Shown: piece after piece, positions 49,525 to 57,463 of the stretch
Layout of the letters: every line of letters begins with the position of its first letter
How positions within the stretch are numbered: position 1 is the first letter of the stretch
DNA from: JBFLVU01 sp037444825
GTDB lineage: Bacteria > Acidobacteriota > UBA4820 > DSQY01
Direction: 5' to 3'
Assembly (NCBI GenBank): GCA_037444825.1
Contig: JBBILR010000004.1
Coordinates: 66,754 to 130,753, forward strand
Length of the DNA stretch: 64,000 nt
The notes under the pieces: generated by a model
What the model was told of the DNA's origin: nothing
The model's database searches: none
What the model saw: only the letters and a program-made list of their open reading frames with translations
Translations under genes and position numbers: made by a program

Positions 49525-52500
49525 ATGACCGAAAAGCCCTTCGTCCACCTGCACGTCCACACCCAGTACTCCCTCCTGGACGGCGCCTGCCGCCTGGACG
49601 AGCTCTTCCAGCGGACGCGGGAGCAGGGCTCGGAGGCGGTGGCTCTCACCGACCACGGCAACCTCTTCGGCGCGGTGAAGTTCTATAAGAAGGCCCTCAA
49701 GAGCGGCGTGCGGCCCGTCATCGGGTGCGAGGCCTACCTGGCCCCCGGATCCCGCTTCGACGAGGACGTCATGGGGGAGGGCCGGCGCCCCTACTCCCAC
49801 CTGTTGCTGCTCTGCGAGGACGCCGAGGGGTACCGGAACCTCTGCGCCCTCACCTCCAAGGCCTTCCTCGAGGGCTTCCAGTACAAGCCCCGGGTGGACC
49901 GGGAGCTGCTGCGCCGGCACCACCGGGGGCTCATCGCCACCTCCGCCTGCCTGGGGGGGGAGATTCCCCAGAAGCTCCGCAAAGGGCAGGAGGAGGAGGC
50001 CCTCCGCACCGCCCTGGAGTTCCGGGAGATCTTCGGGCCCGAGAACTTCTTCCTCGAGATCCAGGACCACGGCCTGCCCGAACAGGGTCCGGTGAACGAG
50101 AAGATCCTCGAAATCCACCGGGAGACGGGCATCCCGCTGGTGGCCACCAACGACGTCCACTTCCTGCGCCGGGAGGACTTCGGCGCCCACGACATCCTCC
50201 TCTGCATCCAGACCAAGACCACCCGAAAGGAGCGCCAGGCCTCCGGCAAGCTGGCCTACTCCACCGAACACTACCTCAAGTCCCCCGCGGAGATGTGGGA
50301 GCGTTTCGGCCGGTGGCCCGAGGCCCTGCTCAACACCCAGCGCATCGCCCAGCGGTGCCACTTCGCCTTCGACACCGAAACGCGCCACTACCCCCGCTTC
50401 CAGGTTCCCGAGGGGGAGACGGTGGCCTCGTACTTCGAGAAGGTGGCGCGGCAGGGCTTCGAGCGCCGCAAGGCCGAGGGCCTCTACCGCCAGCCGGGGG
50501 CGAGGGAGCCCGAGGAGTACGAGCAGCGCCTGGAGATGGAGCTCGCCGTCATCCGCCGGATGGATCTGGCGGGGTACTTCCTCGTGGTGTGGGACTTCAT
50601 CCGCCACGCCCGGGAACGGGGCATCCCCGTGGGGCCCGGACGGGGGAGCGCCGCCGGCTCCTTCGTCTCGTACTGCATGGGCATCACCAACCTGGACCCC
50701 CTGAAGTACGACCTCCTCTTCGAGCGCTTCCTGAACCCCGAGCGGATCTCCATGCCGGACATCGACATCGACTTCTGCATGCGGGGCCGGGGGGAGGTCA
50801 TCGAGTACGTGCGGGAGAAGTACGGCCGCGAGAACGTGGCCCAGATCATCACCTTCGGGGAGATGAAGGCCCGGCTGGCCCTCCGTGACGCCGGGCGGGC
50901 CCTCGGCGTGGCCCTGGACAAGGTGGACCGCGTGGCCAAGCTGGTGCCCGAGGAGCTGGGGGTGAAGCTGGATGCGGCCCTGGAGGATTCGCCGGCCCTC
51001 AAGGAGCAGTACGAGAAGGACCCGGAGGTGCGGGAGATGGTGGACATCGCCCGGCGCCTGGAGGGGCTGGTGCGCCACGCCTCCACCCACGCCGCCGGCG
51101 TGGTCATCGCCCCGGGGCCCATCACCGAGTTCCTTCCGCTCCACAAAGGTTCCGGCACCGGGATGGAGGTCACCACCCAGTTCGGGAAAGACGAGATCGA
51201 GGCCCTGGGTCTTCTCAAGATGGATTTCCTGGGGCTGAGGACCCTCACCATCCTCCACGACACGCTGGAACTCATCCGAAGATCCGGGGGGACGCCGCCG
51301 GACCTGGACGCCCTCCCCCTGGACGACCCCGACACCTTCGCCCTCTTCGGCCGGGGGGAAACGGACGGCGTCTTCCAGTTCGAATCGGCGGGCATGAAGG
51401 ACATCCTGAGGCGCCTGGGCCCCACCCGCTTCGAGGACCTGGTGGTCCTGAACGCCCTGTACCGGCCGGGCCCCCTGGGGGCGGGGGTCATCGACTCCTA
51501 CATCCTGAGGGCCAAGGGAAAGGAGCCGGTCACCTACTACGTCCCCCAGCTGGAGCCCATCCTCAAGGAGACGCTGGGCGTCATCGTCTACCAGGAACAG
51601 GTCATGCGCATCGCCCACCAGGTGGGGGGCTTCACCCTGGGGGAAGCCGACACCCTTCGGAAGGCCATCGCCAAGAAGGACCGGGAGGCGATGGAGAAGC
51701 TGGGGCGCAAGTTCGTCGAGGGGGCCAAGGGGTCCATCGGGGAGACGAAGGCCAAAGAACTCTTCGAGATCATGGACAAGTTCGGAAGCTACGGCTTCAA
51801 CAAGTCCCACTCCGCCGCCTACGCCCTGGTGGCCTACCAGACGGCCTACCTCAAGGCCCACTTCCCCGTCCACTTCATGGCGGCCACCCTCTCCAACTGG
51901 GCGGAGCACACCGACGAGGTCCTCAAGTACATGACCTCCTGCCGGGAGATGGGGATCGCCCTCCTGCCCCCGGACCTCAACCGAAGCGACGAGGGCTTCA
52001 CCATCGAAGGGGGGGGCATTCGCTACGGCCTCTCGGCCATCAAGAACGTGGGGCTCTCGGCGGTCCACGCCATTCTGGAGGCCCGTCGGCGGGTGGGGCG
52101 GTTCCGGAGCCTCTTCCACTTCTGCCGGGAGGTGGACCGCTTCGCCGTGAACCGGCGGGTTTTGGAGAACCTCGTCTTCTCCGGCGCCATGGACGGCTTC
52201 GGCCAGCCGCGGTGGGACCTCTTCGCCTCCCTCGACGGGGCCATGGCGGCGGCGGCCCGGCGCCAGGAGGACCTCCAGCGGGGCCAGCGGGGGCTCTTCG
52301 GGGAGACGGAGGAGCGGGAGGAGGACTTCGACGAGCCCTACGTCCGGGCCGCCCCCTGGTCCATGCCCGAGACCTTCGCCCGGGAGAAGGAGAGCCTGGG
52401 CTTCTACCTGAGCGGCCACCCCCTGGTGGAGAAGGAGGAGATCCTCCGGCGCTTCACCACCCACACGCTGGCCGAGTTGAGCCAGTGCGCGGGGGAGACG

Positions 52501-53055
52501 GAGGTCACCGTGGGGGGCATGGTGGCCGCCCTGGCCCAGAAGAAGAACCGGGCCAAGGAACCCTTCGGCCAGCTCATCCTGGAGGACATGGAGACCCGCG
52601 TGGAGGCCTTTCTCTACGGGGAGACCTTCCGCCGGTACCAGGGCACCCTGCAGAAGGACATGGCCGTCCTGGTGGTGGGGAGGTTTCGGCGCGAAAGCGA
52701 GGGGAAGGCCCGCCTCATCGCCGACGCCGTGGTCCCCATGGACCGGGCGGAGGAGGAGCTGGAGCCCAAGGCGGCGGGGGTGGTGGTGACCGTCCAGGCC
52801 CGCCTGTGCGATGATGACGACTGGCTCCTCGACTTCGAGGAGCGGCTCCGCCGCCACCGGGGGGGCCTGCCGGTCTACCTGGACCTGGTGGAGGAGGGAC
52901 GGGCCGTCACCCGGATCCTGCTGGGCTCCCAGCTCCGGGTCAAGGCCGGGAAGGCCTTCGTGGAGGAGGTGGAGGCCCTGGCCGGGCGGGGGGCCGTGCG
53001 GCACCTCCTCCGCAGGCCCAACGGGAACGGCAAGGAGAGGAGAGGGTCCCCATGA
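49525..53055 (+). CDS. dnaE: DNA polymerase III alpha subunit
   Basis: The replicative polymerase catalytic subunit, 1176 residues, DnaE1 type. The N-terminal PHP domain has HLHVHTQYSLLDGACRLDEL and ALTDHGNLFGAV. The palm catalytic Asp motif PDIDIDFCMRGRG and upstream GPGRGSAAGSFVSYCMGI are clear, followed by HASTHAAGVVIAPGP, YQEQVMRIAHQVGGF and FNKSHSAAYALVAYQTAYLK. The C-terminal third contains a helix-hairpin-helix (GLSAIKNVGLSAVHAILEA) and an OB-fold (VTVGGMVAALAQKKNR). Its ATGA overlap with accA couples replication and fatty-acid genes; dnaE-accA adjacency also occurs in other bacteria. ATG 49525 has GGAAGGCCGCCC. Confidence 0.99.
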   Translation: MTEKPFVHLHVHTQYSLLDGACRLDELFQRTREQGSEAVALTDHGNLFGAVKFYKKALKSGVRPVIGCEAYLAPGSRFDEDVMGEGRRPYSHLLLLCEDAEGYRNLCALTSKAFLEGFQYKPRVDRELLRRHHRGLIATSACLGGEIPQKLRKGQEEEALRTALEFREIFGPENFFLEIQDHGLPEQGPVNEKILEIHRETGIPLVATNDVHFLRREDFGAHDILLCIQTKTTRKERQASGKLAYSTEHYLKSPAEMWERFGRWPEALLNTQRIAQRCHFAFDTETRHYPRFQVPEGETVASYFEKVARQGFERRKAEGLYRQPGAREPEEYEQRLEMELAVIRRMDLAGYFLVVWDFIRHARERGIPVGPGRGSAAGSFVSYCMGITNLDPLKYDLLFERFLNPERISMPDIDIDFCMRGRGEVIEYVREKYGRENVAQIITFGEMKARLALRDAGRALGVALDKVDRVAKLVPEELGVKLDAALEDSPALKEQYEKDPEVREMVDIARRLEGLVRHASTHAAGVVIAPGPITEFLPLHKGSGTGMEVTTQFGKDEIEALGLLKMDFLGLRTLTILHDTLELIRRSGGTPPDLDALPLDDPDTFALFGRGETDGVFQFESAGMKDILRRLGPTRFEDLVVLNALYRPGPLGAGVIDSYILRAKGKEPVTYYVPQLEPILKETLGVIVYQEQVMRIAHQVGGFTLGEADTLRKAIAKKDREAMEKLGRKFVEGAKGSIGETKAKELFEIMDKFGSYGFNKSHSAAYALVAYQTAYLKAHFPVHFMAATLSNWAEHTDEVLKYMTSCREMGIALLPPDLNRSDEGFTIEGGGIRYGLSAIKNVGLSAVHAILEARRRVGRFRSLFHFCREVDRFAVNRRVLENLVFSGAMDGFGQPRWDLFASLDGAMAAAARRQEDLQRGQRGLFGETEEREEDFDEPYVRAAPWSMPETFAREKESLGFYLSGHPLVEKEEILRRFTTHTLAELSQCAGETEVTVGGMVAALAQKKNRAKEPFGQLILEDMETRVEAFLYGETFRRYQGTLQKDMAVLVVGRFRRESEGKARLIADAVVPMDRAEEELEPKAAGVVVTVQARLCDDDDWLLDFEERLRRHRGGLPVYLDLVEEGRAVTRILLGSQLRVKAGKAFVEEVEALAGRGAVRHLLRRPNGNGKERRGSP

Positions 53056-54029
53056 AGGATCCCCGCGACTTCGAGCGGCCCATCCTGGAGCTGGAGGCGG
53101 AGATCGAGGCGCTGGGCCACCGTCCCGGCGACGAGAAGGCGGAGAAGGAACGGGCCGCCCTCCAGCGCAAACTCGAGAAGCTCCGGCGGGAGGTCTACGC
53201 CCGTCTCACCCCGTGGCAGGTGGTCCAGGTGGCGAGGCACCCCCAGCGGCCCTACACCCTGGACTACGTCCAGGCCTTGGTCACCGATTTCGAGGAGCTC
53301 CACGGGGACCGCGCCTTCGCCGACGACCCCGCCGTCGTGGCGGGGCTGGGACGCTTCCGCGGCCGGACGGTGGCCGTCATCGGCCACCAGAAGGGGCGGG
53401 ACACCAAACAGAAGATCCACCGGAACTTCGGCATGCCCCGCCCCGAGGGCTACCGGAAGGCGCTCCGGGTCATGCGCCTGGCGGAGAAGTTCCGGGCCCC
53501 GGTCCTCACCTTCATCGACACCCCCGGCGCCTACCCCGGCATGGACGCCGAGGAGCGGGGCCAGGCGGAGGCCATCGCCGTGAACCTCAAGGCCATGGCC
53601 GCCCTGAGGACCCCCATCGTGGCCACGGTGACGGGGGAGGGCGGGAGCGGCGGGGCCCTGGCTCTCGGCATCGCGGACCGGGTGAACATGCTGCGGTACG
53701 CCATCTACTCGGTCATTTCCCCCGAGGGCTGCGCCGCCATCCTCTGGAAAGACGCCTCCCGGGCGGAGGAGGCCGCCTCCGCCCTCAAGCTCACCGCCCC
53801 GGACCTCAAGGCGCTGGGCCTCGTCGACGAAATCGTGGAGGAGCCCCCCGGGGGGGCGCCGGTGGACCCCACGGCGGTGTACCGGGCCCTGGGAGACCTT
53901 TTGGAGCGGCAGCTCGAGGAACTCTCCGCCCTCTCCCCGCAGGAACTCCTGGAAGGGCGCTACCGCAAGTTCCGGGCCATGGGGGCCTACGCCGAGGAGG
54001 CGGAGGCAGCCCTGGGACGGGGGAAATAG
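53052..54029 (+). CDS. accA: Acetyl-CoA carboxylase carboxyltransferase subunit alpha
   Basis: A 325-residue subunit that, with AccD, transfers the carboxyl group from carboxybiotin to acetyl-CoA, making malonyl-CoA for fatty-acid synthesis. Motifs: FERPILELEAEIEALGHRPG, RPYTLDYVQALVTDFEELHG, GHQKGRDTKQKIHRNFGMP, FIDTPGAYPGMDAEERGQ, and the oxyanion region TGEGGSGGALALGIADRV. The Cys zinc finger belongs to AccD, which is not in the window. ATG 53052 overlaps the dnaE stop by four bases. Confidence 0.98.
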   Translation: MKDPRDFERPILELEAEIEALGHRPGDEKAEKERAALQRKLEKLRREVYARLTPWQVVQVARHPQRPYTLDYVQALVTDFEELHGDRAFADDPAVVAGLGRFRGRTVAVIGHQKGRDTKQKIHRNFGMPRPEGYRKALRVMRLAEKFRAPVLTFIDTPGAYPGMDAEERGQAEAIAVNLKAMAALRTPIVATVTGEGGSGGALALGIADRVNMLRYAIYSVISPEGCAAILWKDASRAEEAASALKLTAPDLKALGLVDEIVEEPPGGAPVDPTAVYRALGDLLERQLEELSALSPQELLEGRYRKFRAMGAYAEEAEAALGRGK

Positions 54030-54094
54030 AAGAGCCGGTGCTTCCCTCCCGGGGGCGGATGGCCCCTCTCGGGGACCCCGGAGGGCCGTCCAAC

Positions 54095-54123
54095 TTGACT
54101 TCCCCCCCTCTGTGGCCTATGGT
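54095..54123 (+). promoter_or_regulatory. Promoter of ricT-hfq-pdxA-serS
   Basis: TTGACT (54095-54100), 17 bases, TATGGT (54118-54123), 26 bases before ricT. Confidence 0.75.
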
Positions 54124-54149
54124 GCCCCCGAAGGGGGGAGCGTGGAGCC

Positions 54150-54818
54150 ATGGCGGTCTACCAGGTTCAGCTCGAAAACCAGGCCCGACCGGTCTTCGCA
54201 AGGCACGAAGGCCCGCCCCTTCCCCCGCGCTCGGCCTGCCTGGTGGAGACCGAGTGGGGCCCCAGCCTCGGCCAGGTGTTGGAAAACCGGACCTTCCTGG
54301 AGGCGGCGCTGCCCCCGGCGGCGGTTCTCAAACTCCTCCGCCCCGCCACCGAAGAGGACCGGAAGCGGCGCCAGAAGCACCGCCAGCTCGAAAAGGAAGC
54401 CCTCGTCACCTGCCGGGACCAGGTTCGCGCCTTGAAGCTGCCCATGAAGGTGGTGCTGGCCCACATGGTCTTCGACGAAAGCCGCCTGGTCTTCTTCTTC
54501 ACGGCGGAGAACCGGGTGGACTTCCGGGAGCTGGTGCGCAGCCTGGCCCACCGCTTCCACACCCGCATCGAAATGCGCCAGGTGGGGGTCCGGGACGAGG
54601 CCAAGCTCCTCGGCGGCTTCGGCCATTGCGGCCGGCCCCTCTGCTGCACCGCCCACCTCCCCCAGTTCTACCCCATCACCATCCGGATGGCGAAGGACCA
54701 GGGCCTCAGCCTGAACCCCGCCAAAATCTCCGGGCGCTGTGGGCGCCTCATGTGCTGCCTGCGCTACGAGTGCCCCCGGAACGGCCGGAAGGAACCCCCC
54801 TCTCCCCCGGAAGCCTGA
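54150..54818 (+). CDS. ricT: PSP1-domain regulatory protein (RicT/YaaT-like)
   Basis: A 222-residue protein with the PSP1 C-terminal domain. In B. subtilis RicT (YaaT) forms an iron-sulfur-containing complex with RicA and RicF that stimulates RNase Y cleavage. Landmarks are ACLVETEWGPSLGQVLENR, HMVFDESRLVFFFTAENRVD, and the Cys-rich motif LLGGFGHCGRPLCCTAHL, then ISGRCGRLMCCLRYE, with five conserved Cys that ligate the cluster. ATG 54150 follows GGGGGGAGCGTGGAGCC. It is the first gene of an operon with the Hfq-like gene, so both of the first two products are linked to RNA. Confidence 0.94.
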   Translation: MAVYQVQLENQARPVFARHEGPPLPPRSACLVETEWGPSLGQVLENRTFLEAALPPAAVLKLLRPATEEDRKRRQKHRQLEKEALVTCRDQVRALKLPMKVVLAHMVFDESRLVFFFTAENRVDFRELVRSLAHRFHTRIEMRQVGVRDEAKLLGGFGHCGRPLCCTAHLPQFYPITIRMAKDQGLSLNPAKISGRCGRLMCCLRYECPRNGRKEPPSPPEA

Positions 54819-54837
54819 ACGCCCGTAGGAGCGAGCC

Positions 54838-55185
54838 ATGCCCGACCGGAAGCTGATCCGTCCCAATCTGCGCGATTACAAGGCCTACCGCAGGGAGGGC
54901 CGAGAGGGGAAGGAAGAGGAAGGCGGCGCCGTTCCCGCCGGCACCTTCTCCCCCGCACGCCGGAAGCAGGTTCCCCCGGAGCAGACCAACGCCGAGAACT
55001 TCTACTACCTGAAGCAGATGGGCTCCAAGACGGCGGTGGTGGTGGTTCTGCTGGACGGGGAAGAGCTCCACGGCTGGATCGAGTGGTACGACCGGGACTG
55101 CATCAAGGTCCACCGCCTGAACGAACCCAACCTGCTGGTTTACAAGCACGCCATCAAGTACATCTACAAGGAGCGCGAGGCATGA
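54838..55185 (+). CDS. hfq: Hfq-like RNA chaperone with N-terminal extension
   Basis: A 115-residue protein whose last 65 residues match the Sm fold of Hfq: NAENFYYLKQMGSKTAVVVV, LLDGEELHGWIEWYDRDCIK, and the Sm2-like NLLVYKHAIKYIYK with the YKHAI motif. The first 50 residues (RKLIRPNLRDYKAYRREG onward) are a charged, probably disordered extension absent in classical 70-100 residue Hfq. In Sm1 the usual Phe-Asp-x-Phe reads WYDRDC. So it is a divergent Hfq, perhaps with altered RNA specificity. ATG 54838 has GTAGGAGCG upstream. pdxA overlaps the stop by four bases (ATGA). Confidence 0.88.
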   Translation: MPDRKLIRPNLRDYKAYRREGREGKEEEGGAVPAGTFSPARRKQVPPEQTNAENFYYLKQMGSKTAVVVVLLDGEELHGWIEWYDRDCIKVHRLNEPNLLVYKHAIKYIYKEREA

Positions 55186-56099
55186 GCCGTCCACGGGTGC
55201 TCATCACCACGGGAGACCCCGGCGGGGTCGGACCCGAGATCCTCCATCTCGTCTTGGAGTCGGGGGAGATCCAGCGCGCGGCCGAGGTGACGGTGCTGGG
55301 CCCCGCCCGCTCGGTGCCGTCCATTCCCGCCGGCGTCCGCTGGGAGGACATCGACCTGCCGGGCCTGAGGTTCCACAAGCGGCCCCACCCCGACAACGGG
55401 CGGGTGGCCCTCCTCACCCTGGAGGAGGCCTGCCGGCGCATGGAGCGGAAGGAGGCGGACCTCCTGGTGACCGGGCCCGCCTCCAAGGAGGCCATCCGGC
55501 GGTGCGGGATCCCCTTTTCGGGGCACACCGAATACCTCGCCCAGGCCTTCCACTGCCGGACGTACATGGTCTTCTTCACGGGGAGCCTTCCCGTGGCGCT
55601 CTTCAGCACCCACATCCCCTTTAGGGAGGTGCCGGAGGTCCTCACCCGGGAGGCCCTGGTGGACTTCGTCCGGGGCCTGGCCACCGCCTGGAACCGCCAG
55701 CTCAGCGTCTGGCCCACCTTCCGCATCGCCGGCCTCAACCCCCACGCCGGGGAGGGGGGGCTTCTGGGCCGGGAGGAGCGGGAGGTCCTGGAGCCCGCCG
55801 TGGAGGCCCTCCTGGCCGAGGGCATCGCCGCGGACGGCCCCGTCCCCGCCGACAGCCTCTTTCTGAGGCCCCACGGGCCCGACACGGTGGCGGTGGCCCT
55901 CTACCACGACCAGGGGATGATCCCCGCCAAGATGATGAGCCAGGGCCACGCGGTGAACTGCACCCTGGGTCTCCCCTTCCTCCGAACCTCCCCCGACCAC
56001 GGACCGGCCTTCGACATCGCCGGGACGGGCCAAGCCGACCCCGAAAGCACCCGCAGGGCCATCCTCACCGGCCTGGAACTCCTCTCGCGGAGACGCTGA
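55182..56099 (+). CDS. pdxA: 4-hydroxythreonine-4-phosphate dehydrogenase
   Basis: A 305-residue NAD-dependent enzyme of pyridoxal-phosphate synthesis by the DXP-dependent route; its product condenses with deoxyxylulose phosphate through PdxJ. Motifs: VLITTGDPGGVGPEILHL, LVTGPASKEAIRRCGIPFSGHTEYLAQ, and the metal-binding His set in GLNPHAGEGGLLG, ALYHDQGMIPAKMM and TSPDHGPAFDIAGTGQAD. ATG 55182 overlaps the hfq stop. PdxJ is not in the window. Confidence 0.97.
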   Translation: MSRPRVLITTGDPGGVGPEILHLVLESGEIQRAAEVTVLGPARSVPSIPAGVRWEDIDLPGLRFHKRPHPDNGRVALLTLEEACRRMERKEADLLVTGPASKEAIRRCGIPFSGHTEYLAQAFHCRTYMVFFTGSLPVALFSTHIPFREVPEVLTREALVDFVRGLATAWNRQLSVWPTFRIAGLNPHAGEGGLLGREEREVLEPAVEALLAEGIAADGPVPADSLFLRPHGPDTVAVALYHDQGMIPAKMMSQGHAVNCTLGLPFLRTSPDHGPAFDIAGTGQADPESTRRAILTGLELLSRRR

Positions 56100-56100
56100 G

Positions 56101-57372
56101 GTGCTGAGCCTCCAATCCATCCGCGACAACCCGCAGGCCGTGGCCGAGGGGCTGGCCCGAAAGGGGGTGGACCCTTCGGAGGTGGAGGCCCTGCTGGCGG
56201 AGGACCGGCGCCACCGGGAGCTACTCCGGGAGGCCGAGGCCCTCAAGGCCGAGCGGAACGCCCGGAGCAAGGAGATCGGCCGCCTCAAGAAGGCGGGGGG
56301 GGACACGGAGGCGGTCCAGGCGGAGGTCCGGGCCCTGGGGGAGCGCATCGCCGCGCTGGACCGGGAGGCGGCGGAGCGGGAGGCGGCCCTGAGGGACCGC
56401 CTGCTCCGGATCCCCAACCTGCCCCACCCCTCGGTGCCCGACGGCCCCGACGAGACGGGGAATGTGGTGGTCAAGGTCTGGGGCGAGCCCCCCCGCCTCC
56501 CCTTCCCGCCCCGGGCCCACGACGAGCTGGGCGCGGCCCTCGGGATCCTGGACTTCGAGCGGGCCGCCAAGGTCTCCGGCGCCCGGTTCGTGGTCTACCG
56601 GGGGGCGGGGGCCCTGCTGGAGCGTGCCCTCATCGCCTTCATGCTGGACCTCCACACCTCCCGCCACGGCTACACGGAGGTGCTCCCCCCCTACCTGGTG
56701 AAGGCCGAGGCCCTCTACGGCACCGGCAACCTCCCGAAGTTCGAGGCGGACCTCTTTCGGGTGGACGGGGGGGCCTTCTACCTCATCCCCACCGCCGAGG
56801 TCCCGGTGACCAACCTCCACCGGGACGAGATCTTGGAGGAGGAGGCCCTGCCCCTCTCCTACTGCGCCTTCACCCCGTGCTTCCGGTCCGAGGCCGGCTC
56901 CTACGGAAAGGACGTGAAGGGGATGATCCGCCAGCACCAGTTCCACAAGGTGGAGCTGGTGAGGTTCGCCCACCCGGACCGCTCCTACGAGGAGCTGGAG
57001 CGGCTCACCGGAGACGCCGAGGCGGTCCTGGAGGCCCTGGGCCTCCACTACCGGCGGGTCCTCCTCTGCACCGGAGACATGTCCTTCTCCTCCGCCAAGA
57101 CCTACGACCTGGAGGTCTGGCTCCCCTCCCAGGGGCGCTACCGGGAGATCTCCTCCTGCTCCAACTTCGAGGACTTCCAGGCCCGCCGGGCGAACATCCG
57201 CTTCCGCCCCCAGGAAGGGGGAAAGCCCCGCTTCGTCCACACCCTCAACGGGTCGGGGCTGGCCGTGGGGCGCACCGTCGTCGCCATCCTGGAGCAGTAC
57301 CAGCGGGAGGACGGCTCCGTCGCCCTCCCGGAGGCCCTTCGCCCATACTGTGGCGGAAGGGACACGCTCTGA
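56101..57372 (+). CDS. serS: Seryl-tRNA synthetase
   Basis: A 423-residue class II aminoacyl-tRNA synthetase. An N-terminal coiled-coil arm (LREAEALKAERNARSKEIGR through ERIAALDREAAEREAALRDR) grips the long variable arm of tRNA-Ser. The catalytic core has motif 2 TPCFRSEAGSYGKDVKGMIRQHQF and motif 3 at the end, GSGLAVGRTVVAILEQYQRED. SSCSNFEDFQARRANIRFR is another hallmark. GTG 56101 begins one base after the pdxA stop. It is the last gene of the ricT operon; the next gene has its own promoter. Confidence 0.98.
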   Translation: MLSLQSIRDNPQAVAEGLARKGVDPSEVEALLAEDRRHRELLREAEALKAERNARSKEIGRLKKAGGDTEAVQAEVRALGERIAALDREAAEREAALRDRLLRIPNLPHPSVPDGPDETGNVVVKVWGEPPRLPFPPRAHDELGAALGILDFERAAKVSGARFVVYRGAGALLERALIAFMLDLHTSRHGYTEVLPPYLVKAEALYGTGNLPKFEADLFRVDGGAFYLIPTAEVPVTNLHRDEILEEEALPLSYCAFTPCFRSEAGSYGKDVKGMIRQHQFHKVELVRFAHPDRSYEELERLTGDAEAVLEALGLHYRRVLLCTGDMSFSSAKTYDLEVWLPSQGRYREISSCSNFEDFQARRANIRFRPQEGGKPRFVHTLNGSGLAVGRTVVAILEQYQREDGSVALPEALRPYCGGRDTL

Positions 57373-57373
57373 G

Positions 57374-57403
57374 TTGACAGGGACACATGGGGGGTTTTAA
57401 CCT
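57374..57403 (+). promoter_or_regulatory. Promoter of the first TonB-dependent receptor gene
   Basis: TTGACA (57374-57379), 18 bases, TAACCT (57398-57403), 60 bases before the start codon. The -35 box overlaps the serS stop codon region. Confidence 0.7.
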
Positions 57404-57463
57404 GGTAGGGGGGTGAAACCCCGGTCATTATTCGCTTTCTTGTAGAGGAAAGGAGGAAACGGC

